Numbered from the stretch's first letter, positions 17,144 to 26,000 are shown. The stretch: DNA of 64,000 nucleotides from Kaistella palustris DSM 21579 (GCF_000422265.1 NZ_KE383812.1:448091-512090); one strand, 5' to 3'. The notes: a model not told the origin generated them from the letters alone. Program-made: numbers and translations.

Positions 17144-18403
17144 TTAAAATTTTGTAAACTGTATGATTTCCAGATCGAAGTCCTTGGAAGCCACTAAAAG
17201 GTGATCGAAGATATCTGCCAGGATCGCCTCATATTTTTCCCAGGCAGAATCGTTTGTAAAGCAGTAAATCTCCAGCGGCATGCCGTGCGGCGTATTCTCG
17301 AGCTGGCGAACCATAATAGTTCCTTTTTGATCTATATGCTCACTGTTCTTTAAGTAATTAAAGGCATACTCACGGAAAACGCCAATATTGGTCAGCTGCC
17401 GGCCATTGATCACCAGATCTGCATTCTCCAGCGTTTCTCTTTCTTTTACGATCTCTTCTTTCTTTTCGGTAAGATAACCTTTAATTAAATTAATCTTGGA
17501 GAGGCGGTTCACCTCATCAAGATTTAAAAATTTAAAAGAGTTAATATTAAAGATTATAGCACGTTTAATTCGGCGGGTATTACTTTCGGACATCACCTGC
17601 AGATTCCTGATCTCGGTTGTCAACAGGTCGTAAGTGGGAATCGTAGAAATCGTTTTATCGAAATTCTGGATCTTTGTTGTTAACAGATTCAGATCTTCAA
17701 TCGTACCTTCCAGATTATATTTCGGGATGCCGATCCAATCGCCTACCTTAAGATTTTTTGAGGTTGCTACGTGAATCCCGGTCACAAAGCCCAGGATCGT
17801 ATCGCGGAAAACCAATACCAGCACTGCGGTGATCGCTCCCAAACTCCCCACAATTGCCGAACCGCTGATGCCGAAGATAACACAGATCGCAATGACTGAA
17901 GAAACAAAAATCCCGAAAATCTTCACGGTCTGGGAAACAGCATTTAGTGCGATAATTTTGTAATAATCCTGCTTCAGTACGAAATAGTTCCGCAAGGCTG
18001 TAAGTCCACGGTAAAGCATGCCGGCTACCACCAATACGATTACCAGACTCACCATCCTTTCAAGGAAGATAAAACTTTTCGGGTGTCGGTAAAAAATCGA
18101 GAACAGCGCAAAGCTTCCGACCAGTAAAGCGATCAGGTGGGCAAGGGAATTCGTAATCCGCGACTGATAAATCGATTTAAGTACCGGATATTTTTTATTG
18201 TCGAAGAAAACTCTGAAAACAGTGTTAATCAGAAGCGCAATAAGAAAATCTACAAGATAGATCAGCGCAATAAGAAAAAGGAATTTGAAAAGGATCTGAA
18301 AGAACAAAACCCAACTGTCGGGGAAATGATCTTTGACAAAAAAGTGAATGGTATCACTCAGTGTCTGCAGAAAATCTTTGGTATCTATAAATTCCTTTTT
18401 CAT
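17144..18403 (-). CDS. MscS-family mechanosensitive channel
   Basis: A 419-residue membrane protein from the ATG at 18403; an in-frame TTG 57 bp upstream overlaps the promoter region and is unlikely. About four or five hydrophobic helices lead to the pore-lining helix and beta domain: GSAIVGSLGAITAVLVLVFR, then DTILGFVTGIHVATSKNLKV and GDWIGIPKYNLEGTIEDLNL. This is the MscS signature, with the helix Gly/Ala packing and the GDxIxI motif. Such channels open on membrane tension to release osmolytes. A TAATTTTG box ends 5 bases before the start. Confidence 0.87.
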   Translation of the reverse strand: MKKEFIDTKDFLQTLSDTIHFFVKDHFPDSWVLFFQILFKFLFLIALIYLVDFLIALLINTVFRVFFDNKKYPVLKSIYQSRITNSLAHLIALLVGSFALFSIFYRHPKSFIFLERMVSLVIVLVVAGMLYRGLTALRNYFVLKQDYYKIIALNAVSQTVKIFGIFVSSVIAICVIFGISGSAIVGSLGAITAVLVLVFRDTILGFVTGIHVATSKNLKVGDWIGIPKYNLEGTIEDLNLLTTKIQNFDKTISTIPTYDLLTTEIRNLQVMSESNTRRIKRAIIFNINSFKFLNLDEVNRLSKINLIKGYLTEKKEEIVKERETLENADLVINGRQLTNIGVFREYAFNYLKNSEHIDQKGTIMVRQLENTPHGMPLEIYCFTNDSAWEKYEAILADIFDHLLVASKDFDLEIIQFTKF

Positions 18404-18408
18404 CCCTG

Positions 18409-18416
18409 CAAAATTA
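18409..18416 (-). promoter_or_regulatory. TAATTTTG -7 box abutting the MscS start
   Basis: On the minus strand TAATTTTG is followed by CAGGG and then the ATG at 18403. I find no TTG at the expected distance. The position would give a leaderless or nearly leaderless mRNA. Confidence 0.4.
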
Positions 18417-18472
18417 AGAATATTGTTTGTCTTTCCCCGATTTATAACTACTTTTAACAAAATTTACCATTC

Positions 18473-18964
18473 ATGGAGAGTTCACTGATAATCCTGGTTT
18501 GTGTCATATTATTAATTCTTGGGATGGCCGGTACATTTCTGCCTGTACTTCCCGGACTGCTGCTGAGCCTGGCCGGTTTGCTGATTTACAAGTTCGGTAC
18601 CGATGCGCCTTTGCCGATGATTTACATCTATATTTTTATTGCGCTCACTATTATTTCTACCATACTCAATTACGTAATCCCGGCACGTACCAACCGCAAA
18701 TATGGCGGCACGCGCTGGGGAAGTGTGGGGTCTGTCGTAGGAACAATCGCAGGTATGTTATTTATTCCGCTTCCGTTTGGTTTTTTGATCGGTATGTTTC
18801 TGGGTGTTTTTCTGGGCGAGCTTCTGCACGATGCTTCAGATAAAAAGAAAGCCTGGAACTCAACCAAAGGAGCACTGATTGGCTTTTTGTACGGTACGGG
18901 ATTTAATTTCATCGTGGCTTTGGCAATGTTTTTGGTTGTTCTTTTCGATATCTTTAAAAGTTAA
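18473..18964 (+). CDS. DUF456 family membrane protein
   Basis: A 163-residue membrane protein with about four or five helices. The DUF456 pattern is clear: MAGTFLPVLPGLLLSLAGLL, then YVIPARTNRKYGGTRWGSVG and the glycine-rich LPFGFLIGMFLGVFLGELLH. Function is unknown. It is divergent from the MscS gene with a 69-bp shared upstream region, and is followed 4 bp later by the lipoprotein gene, so the two are likely co-transcribed. Confidence 0.9.
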   Translation: MESSLIILVCVILLILGMAGTFLPVLPGLLLSLAGLLIYKFGTDAPLPMIYIYIFIALTIISTILNYVIPARTNRKYGGTRWGSVGSVVGTIAGMLFIPLPFGFLIGMFLGVFLGELLHDASDKKKAWNSTKGALIGFLYGTGFNFIVALAMFLVVLFDIFKS

Positions 18965-18968
18965 ACTT

Positions 18969-19592
18969 ATGATACACAGACTGATCCTTTCCACTATAAG
19001 TATGCTCACACTTGCAACCTGCCAGAATCAGGCAGTCAACACGCAGAGCAGCAGTGAAAAAACCGAAATTAAAACAACGCCAAAATCCACGCCCATTAAA
19101 CCTTCAAAATCAACCGAGCCGGAAATGTCCACAGGATTGCCGCCCGATAAAGAAGCAGTGAGAATTGCAGAAGAAGAAAAAGCGAGTGCTGCATCCGCTC
19201 AGGCCGGAGTTGTCTATTTAAAGGAGGGCGAGAATAAATTCCTGAAGGCATATGAAATGAATGTCACCTTTAAAAAAATGATTGAGGACAGCCGCTGCCC
19301 CAAAGATGTAAATTGCGTCTGGGCAGGAGTTGCCACGGCAGAAGTCGAACTTATAGGTCTTGCCACGCGGCCGGTCACCGTAAAACTAAGCACTGTGAGC
19401 GATGCAAACCGCGGCTACAGCAAAGCTGAACAATTCAACGGTTACCAGATCTCGCTCGTGAATGTAGCGCCGGAAACTACCGCAGCCAAAGGTTACAGTT
19501 CACTTAAAGGCAATTACCAAATTGGAATTAAAATTCAGAAAGAGGGCGCGGGGACTTCAACTACCGAACGCGGCGGAACTACCACGAAATAG
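18969..19592 (+). CDS. Lipoprotein with C-x(5)-CVWAG domain
   Basis: A 207-residue protein from the ATG at 18969, chosen because it gives a lipoprotein signal (LSTISMLTLATC, lipobox Cys at residue 18); the longer frame runs through the DUF456 gene. Residues 20-70 are Lys/Ser/Thr/Pro-rich and probably a flexible spacer. The globular part (about 80-190) contains DSRCPKDVNCVWAGVATAEV. A conserved SRCP-x(4)-CVWAG motif recurs in many uncharacterised envelope proteins of Bacteroidota and Proteobacteria, and the two Cys likely form a disulfide. The end is Thr/Gly-rich. Its last 14 bp overlap the 3' end of ung on the other strand. Confidence 0.8.
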   Translation: MIHRLILSTISMLTLATCQNQAVNTQSSSEKTEIKTTPKSTPIKPSKSTEPEMSTGLPPDKEAVRIAEEEKASAASAQAGVVYLKEGENKFLKAYEMNVTFKKMIEDSRCPKDVNCVWAGVATAEVELIGLATRPVTVKLSTVSDANRGYSKAEQFNGYQISLVNVAPETTAAKGYSSLKGNYQIGIKIQKEGAGTSTTERGGTTTK

Positions 19593-20220
19593 GCGCTCTG
19601 TTTTTTGACTTTAAAAAATCATTGATACTCGAGAAAGGCTTGCTGCCGTAGAAACCACGATAGACCGAAAAAGGAGAAGGATGTGCAGCCTTTAATATAA
19701 AATGTTTGGTCCCGTCAATAAGCGGGGCTTTTTTTTGCGCAAATGCACCCCAGAGCACAAAAACTACATCTTCCTTTTTTTCTGACACTTCCTTGATGAT
19801 GAAATCTGTAAACCCTTCCCAACCGAGATCTTTGTGAGAATTGGGTTCGTGCGCACGAACCGTAAGTGTTGAATTTAACAGTAAAACGCCCTGTTTTGCC
19901 CAGTCATCAAGCTCATGCCTGGTGCGGATAATTCCGGTATCGTCCTTTAACTCTTTGAAAATATTCTTGAGCGAAGGCGGCGCCGCAACCGACTCCGACA
20001 CAGAAAAGCATAGACCGTTGGCCTGACCTGCATTGTGATACGGATCCTGCCCAATGATTACAACTTTTACCTTATCAAAAGGAGTAAGATCCAAACTACG
20101 GAAAATCTGATGCTCGGGCGGAAAGCAGATATTTTCAGCATATTCGCAGCGGACTTTTTCAATAATATTTTTGTAGAAAGCTGTGTCTTTGAAAGGTGAA
20201 AGAACTTCGTCCCAGGTCAT
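19579..20220 (-). CDS. ung: Uracil-DNA glycosylase (family 1)
   Basis: A 213-residue enzyme. VVIIGQDPYHNAGQANGLCF carries the water-activating motif GQDPYH (catalytic Asp). LLLNSTLTVRAHEPNSH is the LNxxLTV motif, and AAHPSPFSVYRGF is the HPSPLS-type DNA-intercalation loop, here with Phe. It removes uracil from DNA to start base excision repair. Length is usual. It is convergent with the lipoprotein gene, overlapping it by 14 bp. Confidence 0.96.
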   Translation of the reverse strand: MTWDEVLSPFKDTAFYKNIIEKVRCEYAENICFPPEHQIFRSLDLTPFDKVKVVIIGQDPYHNAGQANGLCFSVSESVAAPPSLKNIFKELKDDTGIIRTRHELDDWAKQGVLLLNSTLTVRAHEPNSHKDLGWEGFTDFIIKEVSEKKEDVVFVLWGAFAQKKAPLIDGTKHFILKAAHPSPFSVYRGFYGSKPFSSINDFLKSKNRAPISW

Positions 20221-20399
20221 ACTGATGGAGATTTTGGAAATGAGAATTTTAAATTTTGAATTTTTGATTTAAGTTACGAATCCATTTCGTTCAAAAATAT
20301 GGTTTTATGATCAGATTTCAATGGCCAGATCTGCTTTGAAGCAGGAATTTTCGGGTGTTTCCACAGGATAGCGGTTAATTTGCTCCTCAAGCACTGAAC

Positions 20400-20431
20400 T
20401 TTGTAACTGTTGAACTAAATAATTAAATTTG
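20400..20431 (+). promoter_or_regulatory. Promoter of mutS2
   Basis: TTTG (20400-20403) is followed after 20 bases by TAAATTTG (20424-20431), a full match to the flavobacterial consensus. The box ends 3 bases before the GTG start, so transcription would begin at or inside the first codons. Confidence 0.6.
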
Positions 20432-20434
20432 CAT

Positions 20435-22585
20435 GTGCATATAAATAAAGATGAACTAAATGAACTTGAATTTCCGGAACTTCTTGCGGAAATCTCACCC
20501 TTTGCCTATTCCCCAAAAACTGCGCAAAAAATTGCTGAGCTGCGGCCAATGCCACGCGAAGAAGCTAAACTTTCCCTGAAAAAAGTGGCTGAGTTCCTCT
20601 CAAGTTTCGAAAGTGATAATGCGATCCCTTTTAATGAATACGAGGATATTGACCAGGAGTTAAACCTGATGCTCATTGAGAATTTCAGGTTAGATAATCG
20701 CGCTTTCGTGCGGATCAAAAGCCTTACAGAACAGATCGGGCGGCTGCAGAAATTTTATCCCCAGTTTGAAGATCTTTTTCTAAACCTAAACAATGATGTG
20801 AAAGATCTGGATTTCCGAAAGGAAATTATCGACAGGATCGACCGAGTCCTGAACCGGTTTGGTGAAGTTAAAAGCGATGCGTCACCCATATTGAAAACCT
20901 TAAGACAAGACATCTCGCATGCCCGAAAAGCCATTCAGGAAAATTTCAACAGAACACTCACCGCACTTTCCTCCACAGATTTTCTGGATGACATCCGTGA
21001 AAGTATAATGGATGACCAAAGGGTTCTGGCCGTAAAGTCTGCCTATAAAAAGCGCGTGCCGGGCAGGGTTTTAGGCGTTTCAAAAACCGGCTCCATCACT
21101 TATGTACAACCTGAATCCGTAGTTAAGCATCAGTTCAAACTGCGCGAAGATATAGAAGAGGAAAAAAAAGAAGTCGATAAAATCCTGCGGAAACTCACCG
21201 CGGAAATCGCTGAATTTCACACTGAACTTTCAGCTTATCAGAACTATATTTTCGGACTCGACCTTACCCGTGCCAAAGCAAAATTTGCCGAAAAGATCCA
21301 TGGCGTTCTGCCAAAAATCAACGCACATAAAACCATGCGCCTGGTTCAGGCGTATCACCCGCTGCTTTGGCTGAGGAATCAGGCTGAGAAAAAAAAGATA
21401 TTTCCGCAGTCCCTCACTTTTACCGAACACAACCGGATCATCTGCATTTCCGGTCCAAACGCCGGCGGAAAATCCATCACGCTGAAAACTGTCGGGCTTT
21501 TGCAGCTGATGTTGCAGAGCGGCCTCCTGGTGCCTGTACACCCGAAATCGGAAATGTTTTTCTTTGGTAAAATCATGACGGATATCGGCGACAACCAATC
21601 GATTGAGAATCAACTTTCGACCTATTCATCGCGGTTAAAGAAAATGTCGAAGATCATCCGCGAGGCCGATGCAGAAACACTGTTGCTTATTGATGAATTC
21701 GGTACGGGATCGGATCCTGAACTGGGCGGCGCGCTGGCGGAAGCTTTTCTGGAATTTTTTTACGATAAAAAAAGTTTCGCCATCATTACCACGCATTACA
21801 CCAATATTAAAATTGTGGTCGAACAGCTGCCCAATGCGCAGAACGCCGCTATGCTTTTTGATGAGCATTCGCTGGAGCCACTCTATAAACTAGAGGTTGG
21901 CCAGGCCGGAAGTTCGTTCACCTTTGAGGTTGCTGAAAAAAATAAGATCCCACAATTCATCATTAATTCCGCCAAAAAGAAAGTGGAACATGACCTGCTG
22001 AATCTCGATAAAACGATCGTGAAACTGCAGCAGGAAAAATTTGAAGTTGAAAAACTCAAAACCGACCTCACCGAAAAAAGAGATTCTACCCAAAACAAAA
22101 AAGACAATCTGGAAAAACTGAATGAGCAGCTTCAGCAAAAACTTTTTAATTTCCAGAAACTCTACGAAGATGAACACCGGAAACTCCAGTTTGGAAATAA
22201 GATTGAAGGTTTTATAGATTCTTACATTAAGGGAAAATCCAGAAAACTTGTGGTAGGTGATTTTGTGAAGATCCTGGAACAGGAAAAATTCCGGAAACTC
22301 GGCGCCGATAAAGATGAAAATAAACGCCTGCAGATCGTAAAACGTAAGATTACGCAGCAACTAAAGAAAGTTGATGTTCAGGAAAAAATTGTAGAGACGC
22401 ACGGAAAACTGGAAAGCAAACGCCAAAAAGAGCGTGCGGTTTGGATGAAAGTCGGCCAGCGCGTGCGGATTCCCGGCTCCACAAGTGTTGGTACAATTGA
22501 AAAAATTGAGAAAAACGGAAAGGTCTCGGTAAACTACGGAAGTTTTAAAACGCAGATATCAGGTGATGAACTGGAGCGGATCTAG
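20435..22585 (+). CDS. mutS2: MutS2-family ATPase without Smr domain
   Basis: A 716-residue protein. I choose the GTG at 20435: the only other upstream start, a TTG, lies inside the promoter box, and there is no in-frame ATG nearby. ISGPNAGGKSITLKT is Walker A, LLLIDEFGTGSDPELGGAL is Walker B with the MutS2 signature, and a long coiled coil follows (about 500-590). The protein ends with a KOW-like VGQRVRIPGSTSVGTIEKI and GDELERI. The Smr nuclease domain that closes most MutS2 proteins (about 780-800 residues) is absent. MutS2 acts on recombination intermediates and, in Bacillus, on stalled ribosomes; without Smr the cleavage activity is unlikely to be the same. Confidence 0.88.
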   Translation: MHINKDELNELEFPELLAEISPFAYSPKTAQKIAELRPMPREEAKLSLKKVAEFLSSFESDNAIPFNEYEDIDQELNLMLIENFRLDNRAFVRIKSLTEQIGRLQKFYPQFEDLFLNLNNDVKDLDFRKEIIDRIDRVLNRFGEVKSDASPILKTLRQDISHARKAIQENFNRTLTALSSTDFLDDIRESIMDDQRVLAVKSAYKKRVPGRVLGVSKTGSITYVQPESVVKHQFKLREDIEEEKKEVDKILRKLTAEIAEFHTELSAYQNYIFGLDLTRAKAKFAEKIHGVLPKINAHKTMRLVQAYHPLLWLRNQAEKKKIFPQSLTFTEHNRIICISGPNAGGKSITLKTVGLLQLMLQSGLLVPVHPKSEMFFFGKIMTDIGDNQSIENQLSTYSSRLKKMSKIIREADAETLLLIDEFGTGSDPELGGALAEAFLEFFYDKKSFAIITTHYTNIKIVVEQLPNAQNAAMLFDEHSLEPLYKLEVGQAGSSFTFEVAEKNKIPQFIINSAKKKVEHDLLNLDKTIVKLQQEKFEVEKLKTDLTEKRDSTQNKKDNLEKLNEQLQQKLFNFQKLYEDEHRKLQFGNKIEGFIDSYIKGKSRKLVVGDFVKILEQEKFRKLGADKDENKRLQIVKRKITQQLKKVDVQEKIVETHGKLESKRQKERAVWMKVGQRVRIPGSTSVGTIEKIEKNGKVSVNYGSFKTQISGDELERI

Positions 22586-22602
22586 CGGGCTCCGCGGTGG
22601 GC

Positions 22603-22644
22603 AGTTGACGGTGGAGAGTTGACAGTTGACAGTTGACAGTTGAC
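22603..22644 (+). repeat. Tandem AGTTGAC heptamers
   Basis: Four perfect head-to-tail copies of AGTTGAC occupy 22617-22644, and a fifth copy lies at 22603-22609. They are followed by a short 'ttttagattttagatttt' repeat. They lie between mutS2 and tRNA-Phe. This looks like a simple slippage-prone repeat without coding content. Confidence 0.8.
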
Positions 22645-22713
22645 GAAAAAATTTTAGATTTTAGATTTTGAATTATAGACCTTTCGGTGTTAATCCCGGG
22701 AAATTTTGCTACA

Positions 22714-22742
22714 ATAAAAAAAGCGCTTAGAAAACTAAACGC
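22714..22742 (-). terminator. Terminator of tRNA-Phe
   Basis: On the minus strand, GCGTTTAG-TTTT-CTAAGCGC forms an 8-bp stem with one G-U pair, followed by a run of seven T. It lies about 20 bp downstream of the tRNA gene. Confidence 0.8.
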
Positions 22743-22760
22743 CTTATCAAATCTTAAAAG

Positions 22761-22833
22761 TGGTTTCTCCAGGAATCGAACCAGGGACACATGGATTTTC
22801 AATCCATTGCTCTACCAACTGAGCTAAGAAACC
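22761..22833 (-). tRNA. tRNA-Phe (GAA)
   Basis: A 73-base cloverleaf on the minus strand. The acceptor arm is GGTTTCT / AGAAACC with discriminator A. The D-loop has AGTTGGTAGA, the anticodon stem-loop reads ATGGATT-GAA-AATCCAT (anticodon GAA, Phe), and the T arm contains GGTTCGATTCC. CCA is not encoded. It is a single-gene unit with its own promoter and terminator. Confidence 0.97.
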
Positions 22834-22852
22834 TTTTGGTTATTGAGTGGTG

Positions 22853-22884
22853 CAAAAATAGCATCTTTCTCTTTCTCCTCCAAA
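22853..22884 (-). promoter_or_regulatory. Promoter of tRNA-Phe
   Basis: On the minus strand TTTG (22884-22881) is followed after exactly 20 bases by TATTTTTG (22860-22853). The box ends 19 bases before the tRNA 5' end, allowing a short 5' leader. Confidence 0.7.
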
Positions 22885-22918
22885 TCATTTTTGAATATTT
22901 TGCCAAAAACCGCGAAAA

Positions 22919-24757
22919 TTACTGATTCTCAGCGGCAATATTTTCTTCTTTCTGAATTTGCTCACTCATTTCTTCAAGTACAGGCTTGATTGTGCTTTCC
23001 GGAAGTTCACTGATTCGGATGTACATCAGGCCATCGATCGCATCATTGAAGTTCGGATCTACATTAAATGACACGACTTTCGCGTTTTGCTTGATGTATT
23101 TTTTAATTAAAACCGGCAGGCGCATTTCGGGTTCAAGATCGTCGATGATCTTGTCGAGCTTATTCAGATCAGATTCCACCTCATCAAAAAACAGATATTT
23201 GTCGCGCTCCCGCAGTTTTACTTTAAATTCTTTTTTTGGGTGTATATACTGCGCTACGGCTGAATCGTAGTAATTAGACCGCATAAATTCAATCATAAGT
23301 GATTTCGAAAATTCCGAAAATTTATCTGAAATACTTACACCACCCATTAAAAATTTATGTTCGGGATTTCTGAGACATACATGTACGATGCCGCGCCACA
23401 AAAGAAAGAGCGGCAAAGGTTTCTGCTGGTATTCAAAGGAAATATAGGCGCGGCCCATTTCAATTACCTTTCGGAAAAACGGGCGCAGTTCCTGATCAAA
23501 CTCAAAGAGCGAACTTGTATAAAACCCTTCTATTCCGTGCTTCTTCATCACTTCACTGCCCAATGCCATGCGATATGCGCCGGCGAGTTTTTCTGCTTTA
23601 TTATCCCACAGAAAAAGGTGATGGTAATGCTCATCATACTCATCCAGATCAAACGGCAGGTTGCTGCCCTCGCCGATCCTGCGGAAAGTAAGTTCGCGCT
23701 GCCGCCCGATTTCGCGCATGATCGATGGAATCTCGCTGTAAGAGGCAAAAAAAACTTCGTAATTCCCATTTCTGAAAAGCATTTTATCTTTCTCTGTCAG
23801 CGTCTTTATTTCGTTTACGAGATCTGCTTTTGGTGTTTCGTCGATGATATTCTGCACCACGTTAGCCTCTTTTCCGATGGGAAAATTCAGCTTTAGATTG
23901 ACGAGTTTCAGGTTTTCTGCCAGCGATTTTCTCTTTTCATAATACGACTTCAACATGTAGATTTTCTTCTGCAGAAAATTGCCAAGTTCTTCTACAGACT
24001 CGTGATCATCTAAAATCTTTACCGAAACGGGTTTGCCGATACGCACACGAATGGGTTTCTCGCGGTTATGCATCATTTCTGACGGCAGCAGCAGCGTCTG
24101 CAGATCGGGATGAACCTTTGAAACCTGGTAAAAAAGCCGGCTGTTCTTTGCATGAAAGTACATCGGAACCACGGGAACTTTGGCCCTTTTTATCAGTTTT
24201 AAAACCGGTGTGGCCCACGCTTTATCCAGAATCTCATTAAATTCATTGTTCTTATTTGAAACTTCACCCGCCGGAAAAATCCCGACGCAGCCGCCGTTGG
24301 CGAGATGTTTTAAAGTTTCGCGCATTCCCGTGGCGCTGTTCTGCATCTCCTTTCTGGTTTCAAAAGGATTTACAGGAATAACGTAAGGTTTCATCGGTTC
24401 GATTTTCTCAAGCAGAAAATTGCCCATTACCTTAAAGTCCGGCCGGATCTCGGTGATGATCTTGGCCATCAAAATCCCGTCGATGGCGCCAAGCGGATGA
24501 TTTGAGACCAAAATAAATGGCCCTGTTTTCGGAACTTTTGCCAGATCTTCTTCGAAAACGATATATTTTAATTTGCGTAACCGCACGAAGGAATCGAAAA
24601 AATCTTTGCCGGATTTATTTTTTAACTGGTCATACAGTTTATTGACTTCGGTAATTTTTGTAAGTCGCATGATGGCGGAAGCTACAGGGTTTTTCAGAAA
24701 TCCCACTTTGCTTAAGCCCGATGCTTTTATTAAATCTTCCCTGGAAATGAGACTCAT
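22919..24757 (-). CDS. OlsF-like fused acyltransferase (aminolipid synthesis)
   Basis: A 612-residue two-domain protein. The N-terminal half (about 60-280) is a PlsC-type O-acyltransferase: ILVSNHPLGAIDGILMAK carries the catalytic NHxxxxxD-type motif, followed by GIFPAGEVSNKN and VPVVPMYFHAKNSRLFY. The C-terminal half (about 320-590) is an OlsB/GNAT-like N-acyltransferase (hemolysin-related family): EKLAGAYRMALGSEVMKKHG, then EMGRAYISFEYQQKPLPLFL and FLMGGVSISDKF. The same fusion order defines OlsF, which makes ornithine lipid in Serratia and Flavobacterium johnsoniae. The amino acid could also be glycine or a dipeptide. It follows lysC by 4 bp. Often mislabelled 'hemolysin' or 'GNAT' alone. 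Confidence 0.82.
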   Translation of the reverse strand: MSLISREDLIKASGLSKVGFLKNPVASAIMRLTKITEVNKLYDQLKNKSGKDFFDSFVRLRKLKYIVFEEDLAKVPKTGPFILVSNHPLGAIDGILMAKIITEIRPDFKVMGNFLLEKIEPMKPYVIPVNPFETRKEMQNSATGMRETLKHLANGGCVGIFPAGEVSNKNNEFNEILDKAWATPVLKLIKRAKVPVVPMYFHAKNSRLFYQVSKVHPDLQTLLLPSEMMHNREKPIRVRIGKPVSVKILDDHESVEELGNFLQKKIYMLKSYYEKRKSLAENLKLVNLKLNFPIGKEANVVQNIIDETPKADLVNEIKTLTEKDKMLFRNGNYEVFFASYSEIPSIMREIGRQRELTFRRIGEGSNLPFDLDEYDEHYHHLFLWDNKAEKLAGAYRMALGSEVMKKHGIEGFYTSSLFEFDQELRPFFRKVIEMGRAYISFEYQQKPLPLFLLWRGIVHVCLRNPEHKFLMGGVSISDKFSEFSKSLMIEFMRSNYYDSAVAQYIHPKKEFKVKLRERDKYLFFDEVESDLNKLDKIIDDLEPEMRLPVLIKKYIKQNAKVVSFNVDPNFNDAIDGLMYIRISELPESTIKPVLEEMSEQIQKEENIAAENQ

Positions 24758-24761
24758 GCTG

Positions 24762-26000
24762 CTAGTTTGTTACGATCTGTATGGTTTTTTTGGAAATTTG
24801 CTCCAACAGTATATTTTTGTTCGCGTAAAATTTATTTAAATCCTCTAATTTAGCATTTCTCAGCGTATAGAGTGACACGCTTTTTACCACGTCAGCATTG
24901 AAACTGATCTGAAGTTCCTGCAGCAGTGCATCTAAAGTTCCATATTTATCCTCCAGGCAAAGTGCAAGTGAAATTGCAGAATTCTGCATGAGGGAGATTT
25001 TAATTTTATTTTTTGCGAGCAACGCAAAGATCTGACTTAAATGTTCCTCGGCAATGAAGGCAAAATCCCGCGTCGAGATATGCATTAAATGTTGATTCTC
25101 CTTCAGAATATACGATTCTGCGCCCGCTGACTGCGAAAGACTGCCTACTTTGGTACCCGGTTTTTCAGGTTCCAGAAAAGACTTTACATAAAAGGGAATA
25201 TTTTTTTGTTTTAAAGGCTGCAGCGTTTTCGGATGGATTACTGAGGCGCCGTAATATGCCATTTCAATCGCTTCTTCATAGGAAATATCCGAAATAAGTG
25301 AAACATTTTCAAATTTTCGGGGATCGCCGGTCATTACGCCGGGAACATCTTTCCAGATCGTCATTGCTTCAGCATTTAAGCCGTAGGCAAATATCGCGGC
25401 AGAATAATCTGAACCTTCACGTCCCAGAGTAACTGTAAAATTATTCGCTTCTGCACCGATGAAACCCTGGGTGACATAGCATTTTTTAAGATCAAGAGCC
25501 GATATCCTTTTCTGGGTTTCGTCCCAGTTGATGTTGCCCTCCCGGTAGCTGGTATCGGTAATAATATATTTACGCGCATCGAGCCACAGATTTGCAAACT
25601 GAATTTCATTTAAGTACAGACTCACGATTCTGGAGGAAACCATCTCGCCGCAACTTACCACCTGGTCGTACACGAAGTTGTAATCGGGAACTACATTATT
25701 CTGCAGAAACACTTCAACATTTTTAAAATAAAAAGAGATTTCCTGAAATACCGGATGCTCATCAGAAAAGAGACCGCGACATATTTGGAGGTGAGCGTCC
25801 TCTACTTCTGCCAGTTGTGCACGGAAATCGGATTTCTCGAAATAAACCTGCACCACTTTCTCCAGCGCATTCGTGGTTTTTCCCATAGCAGAAACTACGA
25901 GCAGGCAGTTTTCAAACTTTTGCGAGTTCAGCACAGCAGCCACATTCTTTACACCATCGGCATCTTTTAGTGATGCACCTCCAAATTTAAAAACCTTCAT
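24762..26000 (-). CDS. lysC: Aspartate kinase (monofunctional)
   Basis: A 412-residue enzyme from the ATG at 26000; an in-frame TTG 18 bp upstream is less likely. It starts MKVFKFGGASLKDADGVKN, the KFGG(T/A)S nucleotide-binding motif. TVTLGREGSDYSAAIFAY is the kinase GRGGSD-type loop (here GREGSD), and a C-terminal region of about 120 residues has ACT-like composition. No homoserine dehydrogenase domain is present. It phosphorylates aspartate, the first step to Lys, Met, Thr and diaminopimelate. It is the first gene of a two-gene unit with the OlsF-like gene. Confidence 0.92.
   Translation of the reverse strand: MKVFKFGGASLKDADGVKNVAAVLNSQKFENCLLVVSAMGKTTNALEKVVQVYFEKSDFRAQLAEVEDAHLQICRGLFSDEHPVFQEISFYFKNVEVFLQNNVVPDYNFVYDQVVSCGEMVSSRIVSLYLNEIQFANLWLDARKYIITDTSYREGNINWDETQKRISALDLKKCYVTQGFIGAEANNFTVTLGREGSDYSAAIFAYGLNAEAMTIWKDVPGVMTGDPRKFENVSLISDISYEEAIEMAYYGASVIHPKTLQPLKQKNIPFYVKSFLEPEKPGTKVGSLSQSAGAESYILKENQHLMHISTRDFAFIAEEHLSQIFALLAKNKIKISLMQNSAISLALCLEDKYGTLDALLQELQISFNADVVKSVSLYTLRNAKLEDLNKFYANKNILLEQISKKTIQIVTN

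Noticed and set aside
22603-22644. A CRISPR-like repeat array
   Set aside because: The unit is 7 bp with no spacers; it is a simple tandem repeat.
23357-23896. A 179-codon plus-strand frame inside the OlsF-like gene
   Set aside because: Antisense shadow of the conserved N-acyltransferase domain; no recognisable protein features.
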